Assembly: GCA_943325485.2 (NCBI GenBank)
Contig: CALPPP020000116.1
Span: 1-5,125 of the forward strand
Source: Rickettsia typhi
GTDB lineage: Bacteria; Pseudomonadota; Gammaproteobacteria; Burkholderiales; Burkholderiaceae_C
Length of the DNA: 5,125 nt
Direction: 5' to 3'
Shown here: piece by piece, positions 1 to 5,125 of the stretch
Layout: each line of letters begins with the position of its first letter
How positions within the stretch are numbered: the stretch's first letter is position 1
Translations under genes and position numbers: made by a program
The notes under the pieces: model-generated
The model's input: only the letters and a program-made list of their open reading frames with translations
What the model was told of the DNA's origin: nothing
Database searches by the model: none

Positions 1-54
1 AAACCCTGCTTCGCCTCGGCGAAAGACGCGGCCTTTCGTCATTTTTTTGTTCAT
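1..54 (-). CDS. Start of an unidentified gene, truncated by the left window edge
   Basis: An open frame begins with ATG at 54 and runs without a stop to base 1; the visible peptide is MNKKMTKGRVFRRGEAGF (18 residues). A good ribosome binding site (GAAAGG, minus strand, 66-61) lies 6 nt before the ATG, which supports a real translation start. A second in-frame ATG (codon 5, at 42) is less well spaced. Only 14 nt separate it from the stop of the PhlG-like hydrolase, so the two are very probably co-transcribed and translationally close. The visible N-terminus is basic and has no signal peptide or membrane segment. I do not recognise the family from so short a piece; the rest lies outside the window. 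Confidence 0.6.
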   Translation of the reverse strand, partial: MNKKMTKGRVFRRGEAGF

Positions 55-60
55 GTTGAA

Positions 61-66
61 CCTTTC
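61..66 (-). promoter_or_regulatory. Ribosome binding site of the left-edge gene
   Basis: Minus-strand GAAAGG, 6 nt before the ATG at 54 and just after the TAA of the hydrolase gene. It is the main reason for calling the truncated left-edge frame a real gene and fixes its start at 54. Confidence 0.55.
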
Positions 67-68
67 AG

Positions 69-893
69 TTAAGCAGATGCATGAGGGCCAAATTTTTCGT
101 AAAGGGTCGGCAGAAAGGCTGCCAGATGGTTCATTTCTTGAGCGCAATGAACCAACAAATCTGCACCTTGGTTTGCCTTTAAAGGATTGAAATGGGCGGC
201 AACACGCCCCATCAACTTTCCGAAGACGTTGTCCATGCCGCGTGGGCGTACGTTATTGCCGCCGAGCCAGAAGCGAGAACGCATCTCACAACCATTCTGA
301 GTTGGTCGCAGGTGGTGGATCAACCAACCCGTCTCCATGGGTGTGCCAGCGATGCCACCACGGGCACAAATGGCCACCTCGCCTTGGCGCTTCAATCGGT
401 TCTCATCTAAGCCCATGCTCGCCGGAGATACAAAACGAATCGTGAGGCTGAGCAATTCTGGGCCGACATACTCAACCACTTCGGAGGTGCGACCAACGTA
501 ATGGTTCAAGTCACTTCTTCCATCGGCCCACTTCGCACTGATGTGAGCTCGGGGATGCCACAACTTGTAGCGTTGTGCCTCACTGCCGTGCCAAGCAAAC
601 CACCAGTCCCACATGGCAGGTGTCACCTTGGGCATCTGGGTCAATACAAACACTTGCACCGAACCATCGGGGCCTAAACCAAATCCCGTCTCAATAGGCC
701 AGTAGCCGCGCTCTTGCAAGCTTGGGGCTTCAGAAGCCAAAGGAAACAGTTCAAAAGCCTGACCCCCTGTCAGCAGGGCTTCTTTCACATGCTCAGGCAA
801 AGGCGCCATCTCGTCACGATAAAAAGCGGCATAAGGGCTTTGGGCTTGCTCTGTGGAGGTATAGCCGAGACGAAGAGCGGGAGGCATTTTCAT
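69..893 (-). CDS. PhlG/phloretin-hydrolase-family C-C hydrolase (DAPG hydrolase-like)
   Basis: This 274-aa protein resembles the 2,4-diacetylphloroglucinol hydrolase (PhlG) family, zinc enzymes that cut the C-C bond between a polyhydroxylated phenyl ring and an acyl carbon (PhlG: DAPG to monoacetylphloroglucinol plus acetate; phloretin hydrolase: phloretin to phloroglucinol plus phloretic acid). The family hallmark is the core MWDWWFAWHGSEAQRYKLWH at residues 94-113. PhlG binds zinc through His, Glu and a C-terminal H-x3-E pair. Here H249/E253 in 'VHCAQEMNHL' match that pair, H113 or H117 is the likely first His and E141 or E138 the likely Glu, so the site appears intact. There is no signal peptide, so it is probably cytoplasmic. 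It is divergent from the TetR gene and is followed after 14 nt by another gene. The start is uncertain: ATG 893 and ATG 887 (codon 3) both lack a clear ribosome binding site, and the mapped promoter puts the transcript start at about the ATG. The family is fairly secure; the substrate is unknown, so no symbol is given. Confidence 0.85.
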   Translation of the reverse strand: MKMPPALRLGYTSTEQAQSPYAAFYRDEMAPLPEHVKEALLTGGQAFELFPLASEAPSLQERGYWPIETGFGLGPDGSVQVFVLTQMPKVTPAMWDWWFAWHGSEAQRYKLWHPRAHISAKWADGRSDLNHYVGRTSEVVEYVGPELLSLTIRFVSPASMGLDENRLKRQGEVAICARGGIAGTPMETGWLIHHLRPTQNGCEMRSRFWLGGNNVRPRGMDNVFGKLMGRVAAHFNPLKANQGADLLVHCAQEMNHLAAFLPTLYEKFGPHASA

Positions 894-896
894 GAA

Positions 897-922
897 TTTA
901 TTATGCTAGTCGGCATAATAAA
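897..922. promoter_or_regulatory. Perfect inverted repeat 1, probable TetR operator
   Basis: TTTATTATGC (897-906) and its exact reverse complement GCATAATAAA (913-922) flank the 6-nt centre TAGTCG. A 10-bp perfect palindrome in the gap between a TetR gene and its divergent neighbour is the usual place and form of a TetR-family operator. It covers the -10 of the hydrolase promoter. Because it is symmetric it also puts a CATAAT on the plus strand (914-919), but I see no convincing -35 for it. That this protein binds here is inference. Confidence 0.6.
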
Positions 923-929
923 AATGCAA
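900..929 (-). promoter_or_regulatory. Promoter of the hydrolase operon, apparently leaderless
   Basis: Read on the minus strand: a -35-like TTGCAT (929-924), an 18-nt spacer, and a -10 CATAAT (905-900; 5 of 6 to consensus). The -35 is only partly consensus. The predicted transcript start, about 7 nt past the -10, falls at 893-894, right at the ATG of the hydrolase, which implies a leaderless mRNA. The -10 lies inside the first inverted repeat and the -35 overlaps the outer arm of the second, so a repressor on either would block RNA polymerase. Confidence 0.5.
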
Positions 930-953
930 GCTAGGGTCTTCCCTAGACTTGCA
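925..953. promoter_or_regulatory. Inverted repeat 2, probable second operator or leader hairpin
   Basis: TGCAAG-CTAGGG (925-936), centre TCTT (937-940), then CCCTAG (941-946), one extra A (947) and CTTGCA (948-953). Twelve base pairs match across the two arms with a single-base offset. It starts 3 bp after repeat 1, and its centre is about 29 bp from the centre of repeat 1, close to three helical turns, so dimers on both could sit on nearly the same face. It overlaps the hydrolase -35 and lies 22 bp before the TetR ATG. If transcribed toward TetR it would fold into a 12-bp stem with a 4-nt loop. No T-run follows, so it is not an intrinsic terminator. Confidence 0.6.
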
Positions 954-975
954 CATCAGTTAGAGTCAATGCTTT

Positions 976-1641
976 ATGGCAACCCTTTCCATTAACAGCA
1001 CACCCCGAAGGCGCGGCCGCCCCGCCCGCGACCAACACGACGCAAGCTTGGCCATTCGCCAAGCTGCTTTGAATGTGTTTGCCCAAAACGGCTTTGAGCG
1101 AGCCAGCATCGCAGAAATTGCCAAAGCGGCGAATGTTGCCAAGCCTCTCATTCACTACCACTTCGCTAGCAAGGAAGTGTTATGGCAAGCAGCGGTCAGC
1201 GATGCACAAGCAGCACTGATGGCAGAGACCCTGCTTTTTCAAGAACGGCTGTCACACCTTAACCCCATGCAAGCGATTGAATTCATTTCTGAAAAAATGG
1301 TCGCGTTTGCTGCAAGCCACCCGCAACTGGTGCGTATCGTGGTGGATGAAACAGGCAAAGGCGGCAGTCGTGCCGAGTGGCTTTTTGAGCATTTTTTGCT
1401 GCCCAGTTACGCCATGGGCCAAGCCATCATTGACCGCCTCAGCAAAGAGCTAAAGCTTGGTAGCGCCAAACCCAAAGCAGAGCATTTGCTTCCTGTGATG
1501 CTGGGGGTAATGAACTTTCCTTTTCTGGAAGCCGAAGTTATCCGAAGGGCTTACGGGAAAGACGTCTATTCGAAAACTTATATCAAAAGGCAAGGCAAAG
1601 TTTTGTTCAAGGTCTTGGAAACTTTTTTTAAGATCAACTAA
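976..1641 (+). CDS. TetR-family transcriptional regulator
   Basis: This 221-aa protein has the normal TetR length. A basic N-terminal tail with RRRGRP (11-16) precedes the TetR_N DNA-binding domain at about residues 26-72: helix 1 'IRQAALNVFAQNGFERAS', then the helix-turn-helix 'IAEIAKAANVAKPLIHYHFASKEVLW', including the typical Y-x-F-x-S/N-K-E turn at 61-67. The rest (about 75-221) is the helical ligand-binding and dimerisation domain. It looks somewhat like the RutR/YcdC type C-terminal domain, but I cannot assign the ligand. The start is fixed: an in-frame TAG lies at 961 and ATG 976 is the first start codon after it; the ribosome binding site is weak (AGAG near 962-965). It is divergent from the hydrolase gene with two palindromes between them, so autoregulation and control of the hydrolase operon are the likely roles (inference). 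The membrane-protein gene follows 20 bp later. Confidence 0.9.
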   Translation: MATLSINSTPRRRGRPARDQHDASLAIRQAALNVFAQNGFERASIAEIAKAANVAKPLIHYHFASKEVLWQAAVSDAQAALMAETLLFQERLSHLNPMQAIEFISEKMVAFAASHPQLVRIVVDETGKGGSRAEWLFEHFLLPSYAMGQAIIDRLSKELKLGSAKPKAEHLLPVMLGVMNFPFLEAEVIRRAYGKDVYSKTYIKRQGKVLFKVLETFFKIN

Positions 1642-1650
1642 GTCAATCAC

Positions 1651-1655
1651 AGGAA
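1651..1655 (+). promoter_or_regulatory. Ribosome binding site that decides the start of the membrane protein
   Basis: AGGAA lies 6 nt before ATG 1662. An in-frame GTG at 1656 would leave no gap after this site, so ATG 1662 is the better start. Confidence 0.6.
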
Positions 1656-1661
1656 GTGTTC

Positions 1662-2033
1662 ATGGAAACCTTTTGGATTTGGATTTTGGTGCTGATCGTT
1701 TTGTCTCCGCTGATACTTGCCGCCTTGCTGTTTGGTCTGCAAAAAAAGGTGCGCATCATCCACTCGGTGTCTGGGATTGGGAAAAATGGTTATGTGGGAT
1801 TCAGCTGGACTTATCTTTTGTTTGGCTGGTTTGTGCCAGTGATTCGGGGCGAGCTAGGCGTTGGCGTCTTGCATCTGATCATCACCTTTGTCTCGTTTGG
1901 ACTGTCGCAGCTGATTTTTCCTTTTCTCTACAACCGCCAATACATGAACCGCATGCTCACCTCGGGTTGGGCGCTAGACACCCTCGACCCCAACTACGAA
2001 ATCGCCAAAGAAAAACTCGATATCGTCAGCTAA
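1662..2033 (+). CDS. Small integral membrane protein, HrgC-like 'GFSWT' type, function unknown
   Basis: A 123-aa protein starting at ATG 1662; a GTG at 1656 would add only two residues and spoil the ribosome-site spacing. A strong hydrophobic helix spans residues 4-25. A short basic loop follows (QKKVRIIH, 27-34), then 'NGYVGFSWTYLLFGWFVPVIRGE' (42-64), a second hydrophobic stretch at 66-90, and a soluble C-terminal tail rich in charged and polar residues (91-123). The 'GFSWT-x-LFFG-x-FVP-x-RG' pattern recalls small bacterial proteins annotated HrgC or TM2-like/DUF2628-like; this is from memory and not secure, and none gives a firm function. It lies 20 bp after the TetR gene and 27 bp before the TRAP binding protein, all on one strand, so probably in one transcript. 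It is too short and has too few helices to be a TRAP DctQ subunit. Confidence 0.75.
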   Translation: METFWIWILVLIVLSPLILAALLFGLQKKVRIIHSVSGIGKNGYVGFSWTYLLFGWFVPVIRGELGVGVLHLIITFVSFGLSQLIFPFLYNRQYMNRMLTSGWALDTLDPNYEIAKEKLDIVS

Positions 2034-2050
2034 CATCAAGTTAACTTTTG

Positions 2051-2055
2051 AAGGA
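2051..2055 (+). promoter_or_regulatory. Ribosome binding site of the TRAP binding protein
   Basis: AAGGA lies 5 nt before ATG 2061, inside the 27-bp gap after the membrane protein. It supports the chosen start, which also gives a complete Tat signal peptide. No separate promoter or terminator is evident in the gap, in line with co-transcription. Confidence 0.6.
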
Positions 2056-2060
2056 CAGCC

Positions 2061-3149
2061 ATGCAACGCAGAAATTTTCTCTCCACCACTGCTGTAGGCG
2101 CAGGGGTTGCAGCCATCAGTGCACCAGCTCGGGCCCAATCTTCCAAGCCTGAAATTCGTTGGCGACTGGCGTCAAGCTATCCCAAATCCTTAGACACAAT
2201 CTACGGCGCGGTCGACATGATGACCAAGCGCGTGGCAGAGTTGACCGAAGGCAAGTTCAAAATCAGCTTGCATGCTGCTGGTGAGTTGCTACCTCCCTTG
2301 CAAGTACTCGATGGTGTTCAAAATGGCACAGTAGAAGCAGGCCACAGCGCCAGTTATTTCTACATCGGCAAAGACCCTGCCTTTGGTTTTGGCACCGCAC
2401 TTCCCTTTGGCTTGAATACCCGTGGACAAAATGCATGGTTGTATGTGGGTGGCGGCATTGAGATGCTCAATGAGTTTTACAGCAACTATGGTGTGATCAA
2501 TTTGCCTGTGGGCAACACCGGCGCACAAATGGCCGGTTGGTACCGCAAAGAAATTAAAACTGCAGCAGATTTCAAAGGTTTGAAATTCCGCGTAGGTGGA
2601 CTGGCAGGAAAAATTCTGACCAAGTTGGGCGTGGTCCCGCAACAGTTGGCTCCGGGCGACTTGTATGCTGCGCTTGAAAAAGGCGTGATTGACGCAGCGG
2701 AGTTCGTTGGACCTGCAGACGACGAGCATCTCAGCCTGCACAAAGTGGCGAAATACTATTACTACCCCGGGTGGTGGGAAGGCTCAGCAACGCTTTCCTT
2801 GTTCATCAATCAAAAAGCCTTTGATGCCTTGCCTGCTGACTACAAAGCGGCCTTGCGGGTAGCGTCTGCCGAAGCCAACCAATGGTCTACAGCCAAGTAT
2901 GACGTGGCCAACCCAGCGGCGCTGCGCAGGCTCATTTCTGGCGGCGCTCAGCTACGCAGGTTTTCACCCGAACTTCTGAACGTTTGCTACAAAGCTGCCA
3001 ACGAGTTCTATACGGAACTGAACGACACCAACCCGGCATTTAAAAAAATCTATACGCCTTGGGCCAAATTCAGAGACGAGCATGTGTTGTGGTCGCAGTT
3101 TTGCGAGATGCCTTTTGACTCTTTCATGACCAGTATCCGCAAAACCTAA
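2061..3149 (+). CDS. TRAP transporter solute-binding protein, TakP/DctP type (2-oxo acid binder likely)
   Basis: This 362-aa protein is close in length and sequence to TakP of Rhodobacter sphaeroides, the periplasmic binding protein of a TRAP system for pyruvate and other 2-oxo acids. The N-terminus MQRRNFLSTTAVGAG is a twin-arginine signal, with probable cleavage after ARA (residue 25), so it acts folded in the periplasm. Family landmarks include 'RWRLASSYPKSLDTIYGA' (33-50), 'GNTGAQMAGWYRKEI' (151-165), 'GLKFRVGG' (173-180), 'LGVVPQQLAPGDLYAALEKG' (189-208), 'IDAAEFVGPADDE' (210-222) and 'KYYYYPGWWEG' (231-241). As I recall, TakP binds ligand and sodium through Q156, R177, E214, W215 and E240; Q156, R177, E214 and E240 sit at the same numbers here and W215 is Phe. 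No DctQ or DctM membrane genes are in the window, so it is an orphan here. It follows TetR and the small membrane protein and ends in a 4-bp overlap with the convergent comEC stop. Confidence 0.9.
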   Translation: MQRRNFLSTTAVGAGVAAISAPARAQSSKPEIRWRLASSYPKSLDTIYGAVDMMTKRVAELTEGKFKISLHAAGELLPPLQVLDGVQNGTVEAGHSASYFYIGKDPAFGFGTALPFGLNTRGQNAWLYVGGGIEMLNEFYSNYGVINLPVGNTGAQMAGWYRKEIKTAADFKGLKFRVGGLAGKILTKLGVVPQQLAPGDLYAALEKGVIDAAEFVGPADDEHLSLHKVAKYYYYPGWWEGSATLSLFINQKAFDALPADYKAALRVASAEANQWSTAKYDVANPAALRRLISGGAQLRRFSPELLNVCYKAANEFYTELNDTNPAFKKIYTPWAKFRDEHVLWSQFCEMPFDSFMTSIRKT

Positions 3150-5125
3150 GGCAGTCGGTGGTGCCAATAGCGGCGTTGCAAGTCACGCTCGCACAGCACT
3201 TGCTCGGGGTTTTCACTTCGCCAATGCATGGCACCGCACCGCGGTGAGTCCCACACCGCTATGCCTTGGTCGGCATAGCGCTGCATCACTTCGGGGGCGG
3301 GATGGCCGTAGCGATTGCGGTATCCCGCTTGTACCCAAGCGATACGGGGTTGCACTGCATTTAAAAATGCATGTGTAGACGATGTTTTGCTGCCGTGGTG
3401 CGGCACCAACAAGATATCCGCGCGCAAAGCATCCCCCATGCGTTCCACCAATGCCCTTTCCTGCAGTGCCTCAATATCAGCCGCTAGCAGCATGGTTTGT
3501 CGCTGAGCGTGTATGCGCAGCACGCAACTGCGAGCGTTAGGTGGCAAGAGCTTGTCATAGTCTTTCGACAAGGGATGCAGCACCTCAAACGCCACCCCGT
3601 CCCATTGCCAGGACTGACCTGCTTCGCAGCGTTTCATGGTCAAGCTTTTACCCAGCCAGTGATCGGTGGTGATGGAACTCAGTACCTCAGCCTGCGGCTG
3701 AGACAAATGAACGGTGAGCGCGCCGCCGGTGTGGTCAGCGTCTTGGTGACTCAACATCAAGACATGCAGGCGCTCACCCATGCGCTGCAACAAGGGCAGC
3801 CATACCCGCTCACCCGCATCGCTTTCGCTGCCATAGCGCGGTCCAGCGTCAAACAACAGGCTGTGATGTGCGGTGCGAACCAAAACCGCATTGCCTTGCC
3901 CCACATCGGCCGCCAGCAATTCAACGCGACCCAAAGGCGGGCGAGTGGGTGGCCAACACAAGGAAGGCAGCAGCAGTAGCAAGCCCATCCAGCGAGGCAA
4001 ACCACGCCAGCGCCAAGCCCACATGACAGCGCCGACCAAACCCACCGCGGCCACCCACCAAGGCGCTGCGGAGTGGGACCAAACCGCCCATGGTAAATCT
4101 GCCAATGGCTCTAGCAAGGCATGAAAAACTTGGGCGGCCCAGGCGCTGGCCTGCCACAGTGGAGGCCAAAGCAAACCCGCAAAGGCCAAGGGCGTGACCA
4201 CCCAAGTGACCCAAGGTATCGCCAATAAATTGGCGAACAAGCCCACCAACGAGACTTGCTGAAACAACACCATGCCCAAGGGAGCCAGACATACGCTAAG
4301 TCGCCATTGCTCTTGAACCAAGGACCATGCATAGCCGCTCAGTCTTGGTTTGTTTGGGGTTGCTTGTGTCATGAAAAGCATGCCTACCGCCACAAAGCTC
4401 AACCAAAAGCCAGCTTGCATCAAAGCCCAAGGATCGATGAGCAACACCACCACCATGGCCAACAGCCATTGGGTATGCAAGGGCCAACGCAGGGCTTGGT
4501 AATGCAGCACACAGACGGTAGCCAACATGGCGACTGTTCTTTGCGAAGGAACCCCCCAACCGCTGAAGACCGCATACAAAGTGGCAAGTAACAAGCCACC
4601 CCATTGCGCTGCATGGGGCGCTGGCATCCATAAACACCAAGAGCGACCCCACAGATCGCTGTAGCACCAAAGCCGCTGTATCAACCACCGTGCCACCCAA
4701 GCCCACAAGGTGATGTGCAAGCCCGAGATGCTCATCAAATGCGCCACGCCAGTGGCGCGAAATACGTCCCAGTCAGCCCTGTCCAGCCCTGATTGATCTC
4801 CCACCAACAAGGCCGAAACAATCGCTGCCCAGCGCACCTCGCGCACGCTTTGTTGTATGCCATCGCGGGCCCACTGTCGCCAATGAACCATCGCCCAATC
4901 ACTGCTTTGACCCAATAACACGGGTTCAGAACCTTGGGCAGCCGTTCGAACAGAGGCCAAGGCATGGATACCCTGCTGCCAAAACCACAGTTCCATGTCA
5001 AACCCGCCTGGGTTGACCAAGCCGTGGGGTTGCTTTAATCGAAGCGGGAATCGCCATACCTGCCCCGCACGGATAGCGGGTAAGGCTTGCTGACCCGATT
5101 TGTCGTAGGTATACCAACCCAGTTG
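3146..5125 (-). CDS. comEC: ComEC/Rec2 DNA-uptake channel protein, 5' end beyond the right edge
   Basis: ComEC is the inner-membrane channel that carries single-stranded DNA into the cytoplasm during natural transformation. The frame stays open to base 5125 (659 codons seen). A TTG at 5020 could be taken as a start, but the residues before it (RAGQVWRFPLRLKQPHGL) run straight into 'VNPGGFDMELW' as in full ComEC proteins, so the true start is upstream, outside the window. Visible order, numbered from the edge: end of the N-terminal DUF4131-like region (1 to about 75); Competence domain with 'LVGDQSGL' and 'HLMSISGLH' (about 107-137) and many hydrophobic helices to about 390; then a metallo-beta-lactamase-like domain from about 403 with 'ADVGQGNAVLV', 'LLFDAGP', the metal motif SHQDADH (459-465), 'LLAADIE' and 'LVPHHGSKTSS' (573-583). 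All key motifs are intact, so it should be functional. Its promoter is not visible, and it is probably unrelated to the other genes. Confidence 0.95.
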   Translation of the reverse strand, partial: QLGWYTYDKSGQQALPAIRAGQVWRFPLRLKQPHGLVNPGGFDMELWFWQQGIHALASVRTAAQGSEPVLLGQSSDWAMVHWRQWARDGIQQSVREVRWAAIVSALLVGDQSGLDRADWDVFRATGVAHLMSISGLHITLWAWVARWLIQRLWCYSDLWGRSWCLWMPAPHAAQWGGLLLATLYAVFSGWGVPSQRTVAMLATVCVLHYQALRWPLHTQWLLAMVVVLLIDPWALMQAGFWLSFVAVGMLFMTQATPNKPRLSGYAWSLVQEQWRLSVCLAPLGMVLFQQVSLVGLFANLLAIPWVTWVVTPLAFAGLLWPPLWQASAWAAQVFHALLEPLADLPWAVWSHSAAPWWVAAVGLVGAVMWAWRWRGLPRWMGLLLLLPSLCWPPTRPPLGRVELLAADVGQGNAVLVRTAHHSLLFDAGPRYGSESDAGERVWLPLLQRMGERLHVLMLSHQDADHTGGALTVHLSQPQAEVLSSITTDHWLGKSLTMKRCEAGQSWQWDGVAFEVLHPLSKDYDKLLPPNARSCVLRIHAQRQTMLLAADIEALQERALVERMGDALRADILLVPHHGSKTSSTHAFLNAVQPRIAWVQAGYRNRYGHPAPEVMQRYADQGIAVWDSPRCGAMHWRSENPEQVLCERDLQRRYWHHRLP

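Noticed and set aside
192..445. Short plus-strand open frames opposite the hydrolase
   Set aside because: They overlap each other and the hydrolase gene, with low-complexity shadow-like translations and no ribosome site.
925..953. Intrinsic terminator in the divergent gap
   Set aside because: The stem is good, but no T-run follows on either side in the right place, and the position between divergent starts favours an operator.
1656..1658. GTG start for the small membrane protein
   Set aside because: It directly abuts the AGGAA ribosome site; ATG 1662 has normal spacing.
1662..2033. Small membrane protein as the TRAP DctQ subunit
   Set aside because: DctQ proteins are longer with four helices; this one has about two to three hydrophobic segments and a different core motif.
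2289..2741. 150-aa open frame on the minus strand inside the TRAP gene
   Set aside because: It is the antisense shadow of a well-supported binding-protein gene, and the translation resembles no family.
3357..3371. Small palindrome TGCATT-AAA-AATGCA
   Set aside because: It lies inside comEC codons, is short and AT-rich, and has no regulatory context.
3686..3702. 7-bp hairpin CTCAGCC-TGC-GGCTGAG
   Set aside because: It lies well inside comEC coding sequence, with no T-run or repeated copies; it is probably chance.
3497..3979. 160-aa open frame on the plus strand inside comEC
   Set aside because: It is antisense to the metallo-beta-lactamase region of a clear comEC and has no recognisable domain or ribosome site; other open frames opposite comEC are rejected likewise.
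5018..5020. TTG start for a shorter comEC (624 aa)
   Set aside because: The frame stays open to the edge and the 35 upstream codons read like normal ComEC sequence leading into 'VNPGGFD', so the gene is truncated by the window.
1..5125. Mobile element, CRISPR array, toxin-antitoxin or defence system
   Set aside because: No direct-repeat array, transposase, integrase, tRNA or known defence domain is seen on either strand.

Overview
The window looks like chromosomal DNA of a beta-proteobacterium, most likely Burkholderiales/Comamonadaceae. This is inferred from protein style: a tryptophan-rich ComEC with the C-terminal 'CERDLQRRYWH' ending I associate with that group, a TakP-type TRAP binding protein with a Tat signal, and moderate GC. 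No rRNA, tRNA, CRISPR array, insertion sequence or integration site is visible. Gene density is high and the longest non-coding stretch is about 80 bp.

Layout. Left, minus strand: a gene starting at 54 and running off the left edge (only 18 codons seen), preceded by a 274-aa protein of the 2,4-diacetylphloroglucinol hydrolase (PhlG)/phloretin hydrolase family (69-893). An 82-bp divergent control region (894-975) carries two side-by-side inverted repeats and a promoter for the hydrolase. Right of it, plus strand: a TetR-family regulator (976-1641), a 123-aa membrane protein with a 'GFSWT...RGE' core (1662-2033) and a TRAP solute-binding protein of the TakP alpha-keto-acid type (2061-3149). These three are 20 and 27 bp apart and co-oriented, so probably one operon. 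On the minus strand, comEC (DNA-uptake channel) fills 3146 to the right edge. Its N-terminus is outside the window, and its stop codon overlaps that of the TRAP gene by 4 bp.

How it may fit together (inference): the TetR protein probably represses the divergent hydrolase operon through the two palindromes and responds to an aromatic or acyl-phenolic compound or a product of its cleavage. PhlG-family enzymes hydrolyse a C-C bond between a phenolic ring and an acyl side chain and release a carboxylic acid. The neighbouring TRAP binding protein is of a type known to bind 2-oxo acids, so a scavenging or catabolic locus for a phenolic ketone and its acid product is a reasonable but untested idea. 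ComEC is an unrelated housekeeping/competence neighbour. Nothing here is clearly a new defence or mobile system. The most distinctive parts are the uncharacterised PhlG-like hydrolase/TetR pair with its double-palindrome control region and apparently leaderless promoter.
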